Shown piece after piece: positions 23,501-35,360 of a stretch of DNA of 64,000 bases. The stretch is from Zingiber officinale. Lineage: Eukaryota; Streptophyta; Magnoliopsida; Zingiberales; Zingiberaceae. The DNA lies in assembly GCF_018446385.1 (NCBI RefSeq), contig NW_024589890.1:62001-126000 (forward strand), read 5' to 3'. How positions within the stretch are numbered: the first letter of the stretch is position 1; each line of letters begins with the position of its first letter. The translations under genes and the position numbers were made by a program. The notes beneath the pieces were generated by a model, which did not search any database, was not told where the DNA came from, and saw nothing but the letters and a program-made list of their open reading frames with translations.

Positions 23501-26500
23501 TCTATCTTACGCAACTTCTGGTGGTGGTATCATAGGTGTGTCTCTCCTGTGATAAACTTTCTACTTTGTTTATTGCTGCAACATTTTAGGTAAAAAAGGT
23601 TCAAAGAGAGTGGATTCTGATTGATAGGAAAAATTATTTACTTAGTTGTGGTCTACTCTATCATGTCTGAATCAACTACATATCAATCTACCTTTTGGCA
23701 TTCACCAGTTAACATTATTGTGTACTTATTCATGTTCTTTAAATTCTTTTAAAACTTTGTACATTGCTAATACCTTCTTCTGGATTACTGTTGCCATCAC
23801 GACAACCACTACAGTTATGGGTTCAATGGAACATGCTCTAGTCAGTTTGTCTGTTGATGGCTCAGTTGAAGCAGATGGGGAAGATTTCAAAGAAGCTAGC
23901 ATCATCACTGGCTTGTCAGATGCAGGGCCTGGTGGTGGTTCTGGCGGTACAATTCTTCTATTTTTGCACTCCTTAACTCTTGGTGATTCCTCTATACTTT
24001 CTAGTGCCGGTGGGCTTGGCAGCCTTAGTGGTGGTGGTGGAGGAGGTGGTGGAAGGATTCACTTTGATTGGTCTGATATTCCTACTGGTGATGAATATCT
24101 TCCAGTTGCAAATGTAAAGGGAATCATAAACACAAGGTCTGAGTTTATTCCTCCATGCAGATAAGGGGAAACTAAAATTGTTTGTTTAAAACTTCACGTC
24201 CATGAATATCTCTTGAGTAGTTTGTTTAAAAATTAAAACTGTTAGCATTAATTTGACATAGTCAAAAAATTTAGGTCGTCCTTACCTACTTTGGGAAAGT
24301 TCTTTGCCTTTATCTTAGCATGTTTGGTTTGCCAAAAAAACAGTATCTAGTTGAACTGGATGCCTGCAATATCTGTTTATTGATCTTGGTTCTAATGGAT
24401 CGCTAAGTTCATCATTCATTTTCTCATTGGTTGCTGGTTATTTGTATAAACTATTAGTCTATTACCAACCGAAGTCCTATATATATTGATCACTGTCTTG
24501 ATTGCCCCTTTTAAGATTAAAAAAATAGCACATAAACATCTTTTAGCTCTTTAACGAAGATGAACTTATATAAAGTTTGTAAGTGATTTCAATATGATAA
24601 GATCCATTTTTTTCACTGAATGTAGGAATGGATTTATGTTAGATGCTTATCATCGTATGAGGTCTCTTTTATTCATTAGAAGTGAATCATCTTTACATTA
24701 TATATTCAAGTGGTTATCATGGGTGATTCTTTATGTTTTTACCTATTTCACTTGAGATCCATTTTTCATAATTATTTTAATTTTGAGGGAATAATATATA
24801 GTTGGATTAAATCTAGTTTCAACAAATTAACGGTAGGTTTGACATTGCATTTGCATTTTAAACATGCGTTTAGGAAATGCACTTTGTCCAAAAGAGCATT
24901 ATGCAAAATTAGTTTAGTGTCAAACAATTTGTATCTCAACGCAATTAGTGTATGATAATATATATCTCATAATTGCTTTGTTTGTCAGTGTATTTAAAGA
25001 ACACTTTTTGCTTCAAATAGAACAATAAAATATAGTAAAAAAATAGAATAAAATATATTGATTTAAATTTAAAATTCATTAATATATTGTAATTTTCTAC
25101 CCTATTATTTTTAAATATAATTATCTCAATGATTAATTTGTGATTTTTTTTTTCATTATAATTTTTTTTTATATGATTTTGTCATTAATGAGATATTAGT
25201 TATATTGCTTTGTTGGTAAAAAATAGAACTCATTTAGCCATTTTATATGTTATAATAAACATATAATTATTAGTATGTAAGATTCTAATCATATAAACAA
25301 TGTCGTTTGTTTAATAAAATAATACTTTTAAATTATTTGTATTGCCTTATTATTTTCATATATTTTAATGATTAGAATAATCATAATGATATTGTTTCAT
25401 TATTTATAATGTTATTTTAATGTTTTGTAAAAATAGCATTGAGGTTGTCATTCTCTTGCATAAATAAACTTTTTGCTATGTTAATATATTAATTTTCGTG
25501 AAAACTTCTTTTATTCTCCCTAGTAACTAGACTTGAGTCCATTAGGATGTTACTAGATTATAAGTGATTTCACATGGATGTTAAGTTCACATTCTTAAAT
25601 GAGTTAAAAAAGTATATGTTGAACAACTAGTTTCACATTCAGTCTCTAACACTCGTTTTATCTTAGCCTATTAACTAAAGCTGGTATGTAAATGTCTGTT
25701 CCTTTAGCATTATCTTCACAAACTGCAAAAATGTTGTAAATACGATAATAAGTAGCTCATTAATTGATTATATTAATTTGTGCTTTATTACAACATTTTA
25801 CTATATGACATTTGCAATATATGTATCACATTTCATTATTTTAAATTATTAGTATCTTTCAACAGTGGAGGCATTAGCAGAGGCCATGGTTTGCCAGGAG
25901 AGAATGGAACACTTACTGGAAAAGCCTGCCCTAAGGGGCTTTATGGGATTTTTTGCAAGGTACTTGTTTTTAATTTAACACTATGTCATTGTTTGAATCT
26001 AGTGTTGTGTCATAGCTAAAATATGTCGTTCTAGTAAACTATCAAATTCCGATAGTTATTAGTGTAAGTAATCTCTTTTGTGTTGGTCGTTCAATCATGT
26101 CGGTGAACATTGTAACGTGTCAGAACTTGCTACACTTTAGCACACTTTGACAAGCATGAAGTCAAGAAATGTTTCTTATTTTTTAAGCTTATTTCTTTTA
26201 AATTCTAATTTGACCATCTATTGTTCATGCTTATTTCTAAAAGATTTGACTATTTATTTTTCATATTTCTAAAAATAAGGTAATAGAAGAAGATTAGAGT
26301 ACAATAACCAAGCTTTATCCCACTAGGTGGGATTGGCTATATGAATTTTTTTGTCATTGAGCTCTATCTCCTACTATATCATCATCTATACTTAAATAAA
26401 TTTTATCTTATTTTATTGTTGTGAACCGAGCCTTTTTTGATCTTCCTCTTCCTCGTTTGATATGTGTATTTGTCATAGTTTCATATCATCTAACTGAAAC

Positions 26501-29500
26501 ATTTATTAGTCGTCTAAGTACATGTCTGTACCAAGGTTTAAAATTTCGACTTGTCGAGTTTCGGTCTCAGATCGGAACGATACTGTTTCGGTATCGTATC
26601 GTGCCGTGCGGATACAGTTTCGGTATTTTTTTTATTTATATATAGTAATTATAAGATAAATATATTTATAGTGTATATAAAAATAAGTTGTATATTGATT
26701 TATTATAAATTCTCAATTATTGAATAATTTAATATTGTTAGAAAAAATAATTAAAAATAGTTTTATTTAAATAGAATTGATATATCAATAATTCAAATTA
26801 AAATGGAAGTATCTATAATTATAATAATAATAATAATAATAATAATAAGTATATAAATTAATACAAGATATTACTTTATATTAATAATAATTATATAAAT
26901 TAACTATTTATTCATTTAATTAATTATTAATTAAATAATATATATTTTAAATAGTAAAAAAATATCAAGTAAAATTTTTTTAAAAAAAAATCAGAATATA
27001 AATATAATTTATTAGAATTTTTTTTACAATTTTTTAAATTTTTTTAGAATTTTTAAATAATTTTTTAAAATTTAAATGAAATTTAAAATAACAAAAAATA
27101 TATGAAAATATAAATAAGAATTATTATATTTTTTTAATTTTTAAATGGAATTTAAAACATTATTTTTCAGAATATTAATTAATAAAATTTATTAAATTTA
27201 TTTTAATTTTAAATATATTTTTTATATATTTTATTAGGATAATTTAATTAGGGTTTATAAAAGTCTCTTCGAAATATCACACATCCTCCTTAGGAATTGT
27301 TTAAATAAAATAAATAATTATTGAAAATAAAAAAAACTCGGCGGAAGCGTCCGGTGACGTCGGCAGGGTCGCCAGACGCTTTCAGCGACGCCTTCGGTGT
27401 TGCAAAAAGCGTTGCACGCGACGCCTTCTGTGTCGAAGGTGTTGCCGAACGTCGCCGGAGGCGTACCGCGTCTCCTTTGGCGCCATCGAGACACTGTCGG
27501 AGGCGTCCCGTGTCTCCTCCATCGTCGTCGAGACGGGGACGCCTCCTGTGCTGGTTTCAGCTGTCCGGTAGAACGGTGATAACCGTTTATGCCGGGCGGC
27601 ACGGAACGACATTTCATGCCTTGGCCCGTTCCATCTTAAATGTCTCTCTCCCTCAATAGATGAAACTCCAACTTCCTCTCTAATGCTTCTCATTTCTTAT
27701 TTTGTATGTCTACACATCCATCTTAACATCCTCATCTCTGTAACTCTTATCTTCTGCTCATGTGCTTGAGTCCTAGCCTAACATTCAACTCCATATAACA
27801 TAGTAGGTTTAACTGTGGTTTTATAGAACTCTCCTTTAAGTTTTAGAGGTATTTTACGGTCGAAGAAAACTAGAGTAATACAATTAATATAATGACAACC
27901 ATGCTCTATCTCACTAGGTGGGGTTGGCAGGGTAATACAATTAATAATTTTAACACTATTTTAACTCAATCAACATATACGGAAGCAAAAATAAGTAAAA
28001 AAATCATTTTAATTTTTATTATTTAATTAATATATAGTTTTATTAAAATTTATTAAATGAGTAATACTCGTGAATTCATCTTTCAAGCTTAAACACATAC
28101 TGAAGTGTGTGTTTCGGTAAGGTATATTACAACAAAATTCAAATTAGATTGACTATTTAATTGCTATAGTTTTATATATTAAGGTAAAAATAAACTAATT
28201 GAAAGGTCATTAAAAAGGTAAAGCTCATCTAAATTTATCTTGGCATGCTTTAATGGTGCCAAAGTGTAATGAGTGTTGGCACAAAGTAGGTATAAAAATC
28301 AGTGAATGAAATCTAGAGCGGTGCTGCTCGAAACGGACGATTTTTACTATTCTGACTTGGGACCGGCATCGGCACAACACACGCAACAATTTCACGTGTG
28401 TCATTGTGTGCATCACACACGCGCAACAGAAGGACGAAGGAAGGAATCAATTCGGGGATGAAGACTTACTTGGAATTATTGGTGAAAGATTAGGTCAATG
28501 AGGTGGCGGTGGTGAGGCTACTGTGATGAGGCAGCGACGAGGTGGCGGCTGCGATGAGGCGGTGGTGGTGGCGATGTCAAAAAAATTGCGATGGGAGGCG
28601 GAATCGCAAGTTTGAGAAAAAGTTAGGTTTATTAAAACTTTTAAATAAAACCATTATATTATATATATAATTTTTAATTTCTAATTAATTATTATATAAA
28701 TTATAATTATATATTATAAAAATGAATAATTAATTAAAGAAATTGCTAATTAATTAATATAATTATAATATAATTTTATATTTTTATTATTGCTATTAAA
28801 ATTATAAAAAATTAAAGTAAAAAAATAGATAATTTAAAATAATTTTAAAAGCAAACTTTAAATTATTGTTATAAATTAAAAATAGATTAAAATTTTATAA
28901 AAATATTTAAAATAATTTTGAAATTTTATAATAATTTTAAAATTTAATAAATAATTCTAAAAAATTTAATTGTTAAAAAATTTAAAATATATATAAATTT
29001 TTAAATAAATTTGATTTTAAGTTCAATATATATATATATATATATATATATAATGATTTTTGTGTTAATTTATATAATTATTATAGATAATAATTTTTTT
29101 TATCTTAGAATCAATTTGAGATTTGAAATCATGAATACTAACATACTTAAGCATATGAACACATTTTAATCTTTATTTTAGAAGTTTTGATAAACTTATG
29201 CTGTTAAGTTACATCACATTAATATAACAATATATATTAGATAAATATATAATAAACATGGTCTGAGACCGAAACCTTGGCACGGGTCGAGATTTTAAGC
29301 CTGGATCAAAATACACTATTTCAGCTGGTAATTAAATCTTGATCATGGAAAATAAAAATCATGCTTAGTCCCATGCATGATACTCATTTTTGTATTAGTA
29401 AGGTATAATTTATAGTTAAAACTATTATTTTTAAAATTTATTTCCCTATTTTATTGAATTGACTTTTTAATTGCTCTAGACTTATATTAGGAAGATAGAC

Positions 29501-32500
29501 CAAGTGGATTAGGTTGTAGACTATTTTTTTTGAATTTATCTCACATGCGTAGGAGTATATCATGCTGAATGGTGGCATGACATAACACTGAATGTCAACA
29601 TGATGCAACTCTGAAATTTTACAGTTCTGGTTGAAGACAAACTTCGGCATAACTTGTGATTTTAAACCTTGCTCTATGCTATTTGGAGCTTAGTCATAAT
29701 ATGCTTGGAACGAACTAGTACTTTTGCCTGTTTGGTAGAATGTTGCAAGATCTGTATTTTTTATAAATGACTAATATACATCCTATTGCCTCAAAAAGTC
29801 CATTGTTCTATATCCTTTGCTTGTCGTTGGTGGGCATTCTTATTTTGGTTCTTTCCATATAAACCAATGTTGATACTTCTCCATATACTTTGCTGTTTGT
29901 AATTTTGATTCTCGCTCTTAAGAAATTTAAATTCCTTTTTGAATGCTTTAGGAGTGTCCGTTGGGAACCTTTAAGAATGTTACTGGATCTGATAAAGCTC
30001 TATGTTACCCATGCCCATCTAGTGGACTTCCACATCGTGCTATATATACAAGTATTCGAGGTATTCTCCTTAGCTACCTTTCAATTTTTCTTTAATTTTA
30101 TGTTCTCTGCCTAAGTTACCTGATCAAGTATTAGTTGAAGTTGATTAGTTGGATCATTCATTTTTATCTATTTTTTTTTAAATGTTCAATTTAGTTAGTG
30201 TTCTTGCAATTAGACTTATTTATTGAATCACCATTACCAGGAGGTGTTGCTGAAGCTCCTTGCCCATACAAATGTGTTTCTGAGAGATATCATATGCCAC
30301 ACTGTTATACGGCTCTTGAAGAATTAATATACACTTTTGGTGGTCCGTGGTTGTTTGGTCTCCTCCTTTCTGGTCTTCTTATCTTATTAGCTTTAGTCCT
30401 AAGTGTAGCACGCATGAAATTTGTTGGTACGGATGAGTTACCAGGTCCTGCACCAACTCAACATGGGTCACACATTGATCATTCATTCCCCTTTCTTGAA
30501 TCATTGAATGAGGTTCTTTACATTATCATTCTTCAATTTCATATTTATCCTTTCTGTTTATCAACTCCAATTGTTGTTTGATACTTTCTTACTGTGGATA
30601 GGTTTTGGAAACAAACAGGGCTGAGGAATCTCATAGTCATGTTCATCGAATGTTCTTCATGGGCCCAAACACTTTCAGTGAGCCTTGGCATTTTCCTCAC
30701 TGTCCTCCTGAACAAATTACTGAGATAGTGTAAGTTAGATGTTCGGTATTGATGCTATGTGGTCATAAGGTTTTCTTAGCTATAATTTGATTTATCATGT
30801 TTTTGACAGTTTAAAATTTTCTTCTAACTATTTTTCTTTAAGTAAGGGCATAACAACCATAGGTCTAAGTCATTTTGTACGGACCCCCTAACTCTTATTG
30901 ATATTTTTATCAGGTATGAGGATGCATATAATAGATTTGTTGATGAGATAAACGCACTTGCTGCTTATCAGTGGTGGGAAGGAGCTGTCCACAGCATTCT
31001 TTGTATAGTTGCCTATCCACTTGCCTGGTCTTGGCAGCAGTGGCGCAGGAGAAAGAAGTTACAGCGCCTTCGGGAATTTGTTCGGTCAGAGTATGATCAT
31101 GCATGCTTGCGTTCTTGCCGATCACGTGCTCTCTATGAAGGGCTTAAGGTTTGCTATCAGAATAACTTTCAACTTTTTAGTACCTTAATTCTCTCTTCAC
31201 ACTTTGACCTAATTCTAGTTCAATCTGCAGATGAAAACACAGTTATACCTATATTTTATTTAGAGCCTCTCTGTTTTCCTTTTCGGAAGAAGGAAATTCT
31301 AGTTTGTTCGTACTGTACCTTGTGTTGGCTGGATCACTATTTGCTGCCATGCTGACTCATTAGCTTGCATAATCTGAACTAGACAGAGAATTGTGAAAAG
31401 AAGTTACTCAATATGCATCCATGTTCTGGATAGAAGGGGGATTATAGTTCACATGCATGGTCATAGTCAAGTATTTGAAAATCCTGCATGCATTGTCTTT
31501 CTGTGTAACATGTTCTGTAGCTCCACTTTTTCAGACTAAAATTAGCCCATGTTATAAGCTATAGGGTTGTGGACTATCTAATGGTGAGTTGATGATCTGG
31601 CCCACACTTGGACTCTGGTGTGACCAGCGTTGCAGTCCAGTTTGGTTTAGGATTGCAATAAATGATACAAAATTTTCAGAAGATTTCTCTATTTGTTCTT
31701 TTGTCAATAAACTAAACTAGGAGATGCCATTGTTAAGTCTTACAAGTAATCTAACAGATGGAAATGGACAACAGTATATTCTGGTCTCCATGCCACTTTG
31801 CTGTTTTTTAACTTATGTTCAACTCTCAGAATGCCAAGATCACTACAAGTTTCTTAGATATCGTTGTTTGTGTGTATAATATAGGTGGCTGCTACCCCAG
31901 ATCTGATGCTTGGTTATTTAGATTTCTTTCTTGGTGGAGATGAAAAGAGACCAGATCTTCCTCCTCGTCTCCATCAAAGATTTCCGATGTGTCTTGTTTT
32001 TGGAGGTGATGGTAGTTACATGGCTCCTTTTTCGCTCCACAGTGATAATGTTCTGACTAGCCTTATGAGTCAGGTTTTGGTTCTTTCTCTGAAAAATCTC
32101 TAGACTTACCCTGTTTTTTTTTTTAAAAAAAAGTGAAATTTTATATTGCTATCCAATGAATAGATACAATGTTTCAGTCTTTTTATATTGCAGGCTGTAC
32201 CACCAACAATATGGTACAGGCTGGTTGCTGGACTGAATGCACAATTGCGCCTAGTTCGTCGTGGTCAGCTTAAAACCACTCTTATGCCTGTTCTCAGTTG
32301 GATTGAGACCCATGCTAGTCCTCCTTTGAAACGGCATGGTGTTTGCATTGATCTGGCTCGGATTCAAGCTAGTGCATTAGGTTATTCCCAACTTGGTTTG
32401 GTAGTTTATGCTGTGGAACGAGAAACCACAGCAATTGATGGTGGCTCTAGAGCTTTGAAAATGGATGAACCTTCACTGTAAGTCCTGAATTTATCTATAA

Positions 32501-34638
32501 CTTTTAGTTATTTCCTCGTGATATTATTTAGTATTCACCAAAGCCTTCTAGTTGAACTCAAGTTTTTTTCATGGACTAAATCCCATTATAAATTTGCACT
32601 GCAGTGTCCATAGCCCTCGTAGGGATAGTAAATCTAGTGATACTAGCAACAAAGGTTTGTTTACACATAAAAGGATTGGTGGAGTTCTAGATGGTCACAG
32701 CCTGAGACTGCTTGAGGAGAAAAGAGATTTGTTTTATCCCTTTTCACTCATTTTGCACAATACTAAACCTATTGGACATCAGGTGTGTTGTTGATCTAAG
32801 TTTATTTTAATTTTTCCATCCTAATCCTATAGATATATGAATAACTTGATGATGATCTTGATTTTATTTTATTTTTCTGTTGCAGGACCTTGTTGGTTTG
32901 ATTATATCAATATTGCTATTAGCAGATTTCAGCTTGGTCTTACTTACTTTATTACAGCTATATTCATTTTCATTGGCAGACATCTTGTTTGTTTTGTTTG
33001 TTCTTCCCCTTGGTATACTTTCACCTTTCCCTGCTGGAATCAATGCTCTTTTTAGCCATGGACCTCGACGATCTGCAGGCCTTGCTCGTGTATATGCACT
33101 ATGGAACATTACGTCTTTAATCAACGTTGTAAGTTGTTTGTTCTCTTGATTAGTTACTCTGGACTATATTTTGCCATTTTCTATTTATTCCAAAGGGTAC
33201 CAGCTTCTATTTTTTTCATCAAGTTCTGCAAATCTATTAGGTCACGGTTTAGCTACATTTAGATGCTTCTAAATACCAACTATGCTGAACATGAACCTGA
33301 TTTTGAATCTTAGAAACAATTGAAACAATAGACTTGAAAAAGTGGATAGAGGATCGTTTGCATTTAGGGAATAATATGGCATGAGATCCTAGAACAGATA
33401 TGATAGGTTTCTGTTGCAAGACAATGCTAATGGTGGCCATGGCCCTTATCCTTGAGTTCATTTGCCTTTATTTTTGTTGGGATTCACTCAAAATCCCACA
33501 TTGAAAAGATTTGGGAAAGATCATGGGGTTAAAAGGATGTAGGATATCTCCATTGACACGAGGAATTGGCATGAGCTTCAACTGTGTCGGTGAGGATCTT
33601 TGATTTCCGTGGGCATGCTTGACATGGTATGAAAGCGTATAATAAAGAGCAATAAATGAATGCATTGCTACACAAGCAACATCTAAAGAACTTAGGATTT
33701 TGGTCTTGCAGCATCTTTGTGATTGAAATAGTTGGCAAGACATACATTTGTTCAGTTACTATATTTGTTTGACCTAATCTAGCTTTTGGTCTATACTTGG
33801 TTAGGCTAGAGTTTTCTTTTTCACAGAATAATTCCACTTAGTTGCAGATTGAATCATATTTTGTGGTTTTATATCATATCATCGAAGGACTTTTTGCTTC
33901 TCTAACATTGTTGATGAGTATGATACTTTTATTGCACGCTGAGTTCTGCAGATGTGAAACATCAAGTTTGTTGTGAAATGTTAATATCATGTTTAATTAA
34001 TCCTAAGCTTGACAATAGAAATATGCTAGGAATTTCAAATTTCCAGTTTGTATAGATAAAATTAGTCAGCATTAGGTGGGTCAGAATCATTTTTTATTGA
34101 TGATATTTAGGTTTCTCTAGCCATGTTATGTCAAGTATCTTATCACTATTTAATGATGGAAATATACTATCATTAGGCTCCTAAATTTTATATATTGCAT
34201 TTTTTTTCTTGTATCTCAACATTGCAGATCGTAGCCTTCATATGTGGGTTTGTACATTACAAGTCATCCAGTCGGAAACATCAAAACCTACAGCCATGGA
34301 ATTTGGGCACGTAAGAAGCCTTCCCTGTCTCTAAGCAAATTGTTATTCATTATTTTCTTGACAATCGGCAGCGTTTCCTAGAAGTTAGCTACGTACATAC
34401 GAATTGATACATTGATGATCCATTAACTTCATAGATATATACAGATAGAATACATGGAAATTCAACTTTGTTCTTACTGTTAACATACAGGGAAGAGAGC
34501 GGATGGTGGTTGTTTCCAGCTGTTCTTGTTCTGTGTAAATGTGTTCAGGCAAGACTTGTAGATTGGCACGTGGCTAATTTAGAGATTCAAGATCGTTCGC
34601 TGTATAGCAACGATCCGACCATTTTCTGGCAGTCATGA
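9739..34638 (+). CDS. Large glycine-rich multi-pass membrane protein (At5g11700/At4g32920 family)
   Basis: Twenty-two exons: 9739-10565, 12141-12256, 16057-16265, 18210-18329, 19094-19222, 19348-19473, 21697-21752, 21864-21963, 22039-22156, 23326-23535, 23815-24136, 25866-25959, 29952-30060, 30241-30512, 30602-30729, 30914-31148, 31885-32073, 32194-32477, 32605-32782, 32886-33128, 34228-34310, 34491-34638. All introns are GT-AG; total 4,296 nt, 1,431 residues. A signal peptide (1-23) precedes a glycine-rich luminal or extracellular half with many N-x-S/T sites and GGGGG loops to about residue 775. A Cys-rich module follows (CPKGLYGIFCKECP...CYPCP, about 790-870), then a membrane segment (about 882-902). 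A cytosolic part holds SWQQWRRRKK. A membrane cluster (about 1276-1368) and a last hydrophobic segment (about 1388-1403) precede the end SLYSNDPTIFWQS. Family members are conserved across land plants; their function is unknown to me. Confidence 0.92.
12257..16056. other. Intron 2 of the glycine-rich protein gene
   Basis: 3.8 kb without coding evidence. It contains a plus-strand SINE (about 12456-12700). About 13850-14800 looks different: it is richer in GC, has the phrase GTGAGAAGTTGTAGG twice (about 14379 and 14417), and may be an unclassified old insertion. Confidence 0.45.
12456..12700 (+). repeat. tRNA-derived SINE, third family
   Basis: GCCACGGGTTGACGCATTTG (box-A-like) is followed about 40 bases later by GGTCTTGGGGTCAATGACT (box-B-like). 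A GC-richer body follows. The same head (CCACGGGTTGGCGTAGTT ... GGTCTTGGGGT) recurs at 38377-38440. The right end is approximate. Confidence 0.55.
17247..17693. mobile_element. TIR element with TA microsatellite, intron 3
   Basis: The left end CATGCTTTAAAATCTCG and the inverted right end CCATGGTTTAAAATCTCAAT form terminal inverted repeats. Next to the right end lies a GC-richer block around CGATACGGTTTCGATACCG (minus strand), homologous to the left end of the element at 26531. No transposase. A (TA)n run occupies 17503-17549. Superfamily unassigned. Confidence 0.55.
17503..17549. repeat. (TA)n microsatellite
   Basis: About 23 uninterrupted TA units inside the TIR element of intron 3. Confidence 0.95.
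19474..21696. other. Intron 6 of the glycine-rich protein gene
   Basis: 2.2 kb with only short chance frames. No recognisable repeat or RNA gene seen. Confidence 0.4.
24137..25865. other. Intron 11 of the glycine-rich protein gene
   Basis: 1.7 kb, very AT-rich from about 24940 onward. No element could be delimited. Confidence 0.4.
26531..27624. mobile_element. Non-autonomous TIR element inserted into the RTE LINE
   Basis: The left end CCAAGGTTTAAAATTTCGAC and the inverted right end CCAAGGCATGAAATGTCG form imperfect inverted repeats. The left 100 bases are homologous to the element at 17247-17693, and a further end of the same family sits at 29250-29304. The interior is very AT-rich with a GC-rich island at 27330-27620. 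Flanks GTCTGTACC and GCCCGTTCC may be a decayed 9-base target duplication, which would fit a Mutator-like element; that is uncertain. Confidence 0.55.
26821..26848. repeat. (AAT)n microsatellite
   Basis: About nine ATA/AAT units within the AT-rich body of the TIR element. Confidence 0.9.
27889..27931 (-). mobile_element. 43-bp RTE 3' tip with perfect target duplication
   Basis: The 43 bases contain the RTE 3' tail signature (CTCACTAGGTGGGGTTGGCA) and nothing else of the LINE. They are bracketed by identical 14-base repeats GTAATACAATTAAT at 27875-27888 and 27932-27945. It reads as an extreme 5'-truncated retroposition next to the older RTE copy. Confidence 0.65.
27946..29304. other. AT-rich part of intron 12 ending in a TIR-family end
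   Basis: No coding evidence. It contains a GC-rich GGTGGCGG/GATGAGG-repeat patch at about 28497-28590, a (TA)n run at 29026-29053, and at 29250-29304 an inverted terminal end (CCAGGCTTAAAATCTCGACC on the minus strand) of the same family as 26531. The partner end of this last copy was not found with confidence. Confidence 0.4.
29026..29053. repeat. (TA)n microsatellite
   Basis: About 14 TA units in intron 12. Confidence 0.9.
33475..33636 (+). mobile_element. TRIM-like LTR relic with primer-binding site, intron 20
   Basis: A segment starting TGTTGGGATTCACTCAAAAT, continuing with ATCCCACATTGAAAAGA and GGATGTAGGATATCTCCATT, resembles the short LTRs of plant TRIM elements such as Cassandra. It ends in CA at about 33624 and is followed by TGGTATGAAAGC, a decayed match to the initiator-tRNA primer site. 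No second LTR was found. Broken fossil, old. Confidence 0.55.
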
Positions 34639-35283
34639 CATATTTGAACTGAGTTACCCAAGTTAGAAGCGAACCTGACCTTTTTTTGGAGTCATGTGAA
34701 GGCTATAGGAAGAAAACAAGCTCTTTTTTGGTTTTTTTTTTGTCCACTTCTCTGCATCAGGCCCTATTTATCATTCATGATGCAGACTAACCCTAATGAA
34801 CATTGTGCAGTTACAGTTTTCACTTCTCTGTAAATATGAAAGTGTACCATTCATTCTTTTGTAGTTCAACTTATGTTTCCAATATAAAATGGTACTTTTG
34901 GTAATCAGAAATTAGCAAGTTTTGATATGTAACATTTAGATTTTACTGACTTTTAATTGTATCTAAATGTGCTGTACCCTTGTGTTTTTTTGTGGCCGTA
35001 GATAAATATATCATGAGCATCAAAACACTGTACCATGGTCTTATCTTTTAGGTGAATGATTCGTCACTTACATTTGGTACGCCGATATCGAGTGGGAGTG
35101 TGGTTCATATTATTCATCTATTTGATTGTATTAATGAAACGGTATTATAAGGGAAATGATTCAACTAATGGAGTCAATATGTTTCATCTGATTTGCTAAC
35201 TACTGGCTCATTTAACTAGACTTGATCTTGGTTCGGAATTGATAGTTCAATGGTTCTGTAAGATGTTACGGTTTAGAATATTA

Positions 35284-35360
35284 ATTTGGTGTAGTCTAAT
35301 TGGTAAATATTCATGGTTCTCAACTAGGAGATTTCGGTTCGAATTTTGGAAAACACTATA
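35284..35360 (+). repeat. tRNA-like SINE head
   Basis: GGTGTAGTCTAATTGG (box-A-like) and GGTTCGAATTTTGG (box-B-like) lie at tRNA spacing. The stems do not close as a tRNA cloverleaf, so a SINE head or tRNA pseudogene is more likely than a tRNA gene. Confidence 0.4.

Larger units (their letters stand above)
26307..27870 (-). mobile_element. 5'-truncated RTE-type LINE, interrupted by a TIR element
   Basis: The minus strand carries the plant RTE LINE 3' end. The block ACCAAGCTTTATCCCACTAG marks the 3' tip (26307 onward), and the upstream part (27625-27870) encodes the familiar reverse-transcriptase tail (DRKIPLKLKGEFYKT, TEMRMLRWMC and REEVGVSSIEGE blocks). Only about 470 bases of LINE remain. 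A 1.1-kb TIR element (26531-27624) splits it. TAGAGTACAATA (26295-26306) and TAGAGTAATACAAT (27871-27884) look like the decayed target duplication. Stops and small indels show it is dead. Confidence 0.75.

Noticed and set aside
27318-27693. Cluster of overlapping open frames on both strands in intron 12
   Set aside because: They arise from the GC-rich island and the RTE LINE edge inside nested insertions; not a host gene.
35284-35360. Possible tRNA gene
   Set aside because: Box A and box B are present but acceptor and anticodon stems do not close; SINE head more likely.
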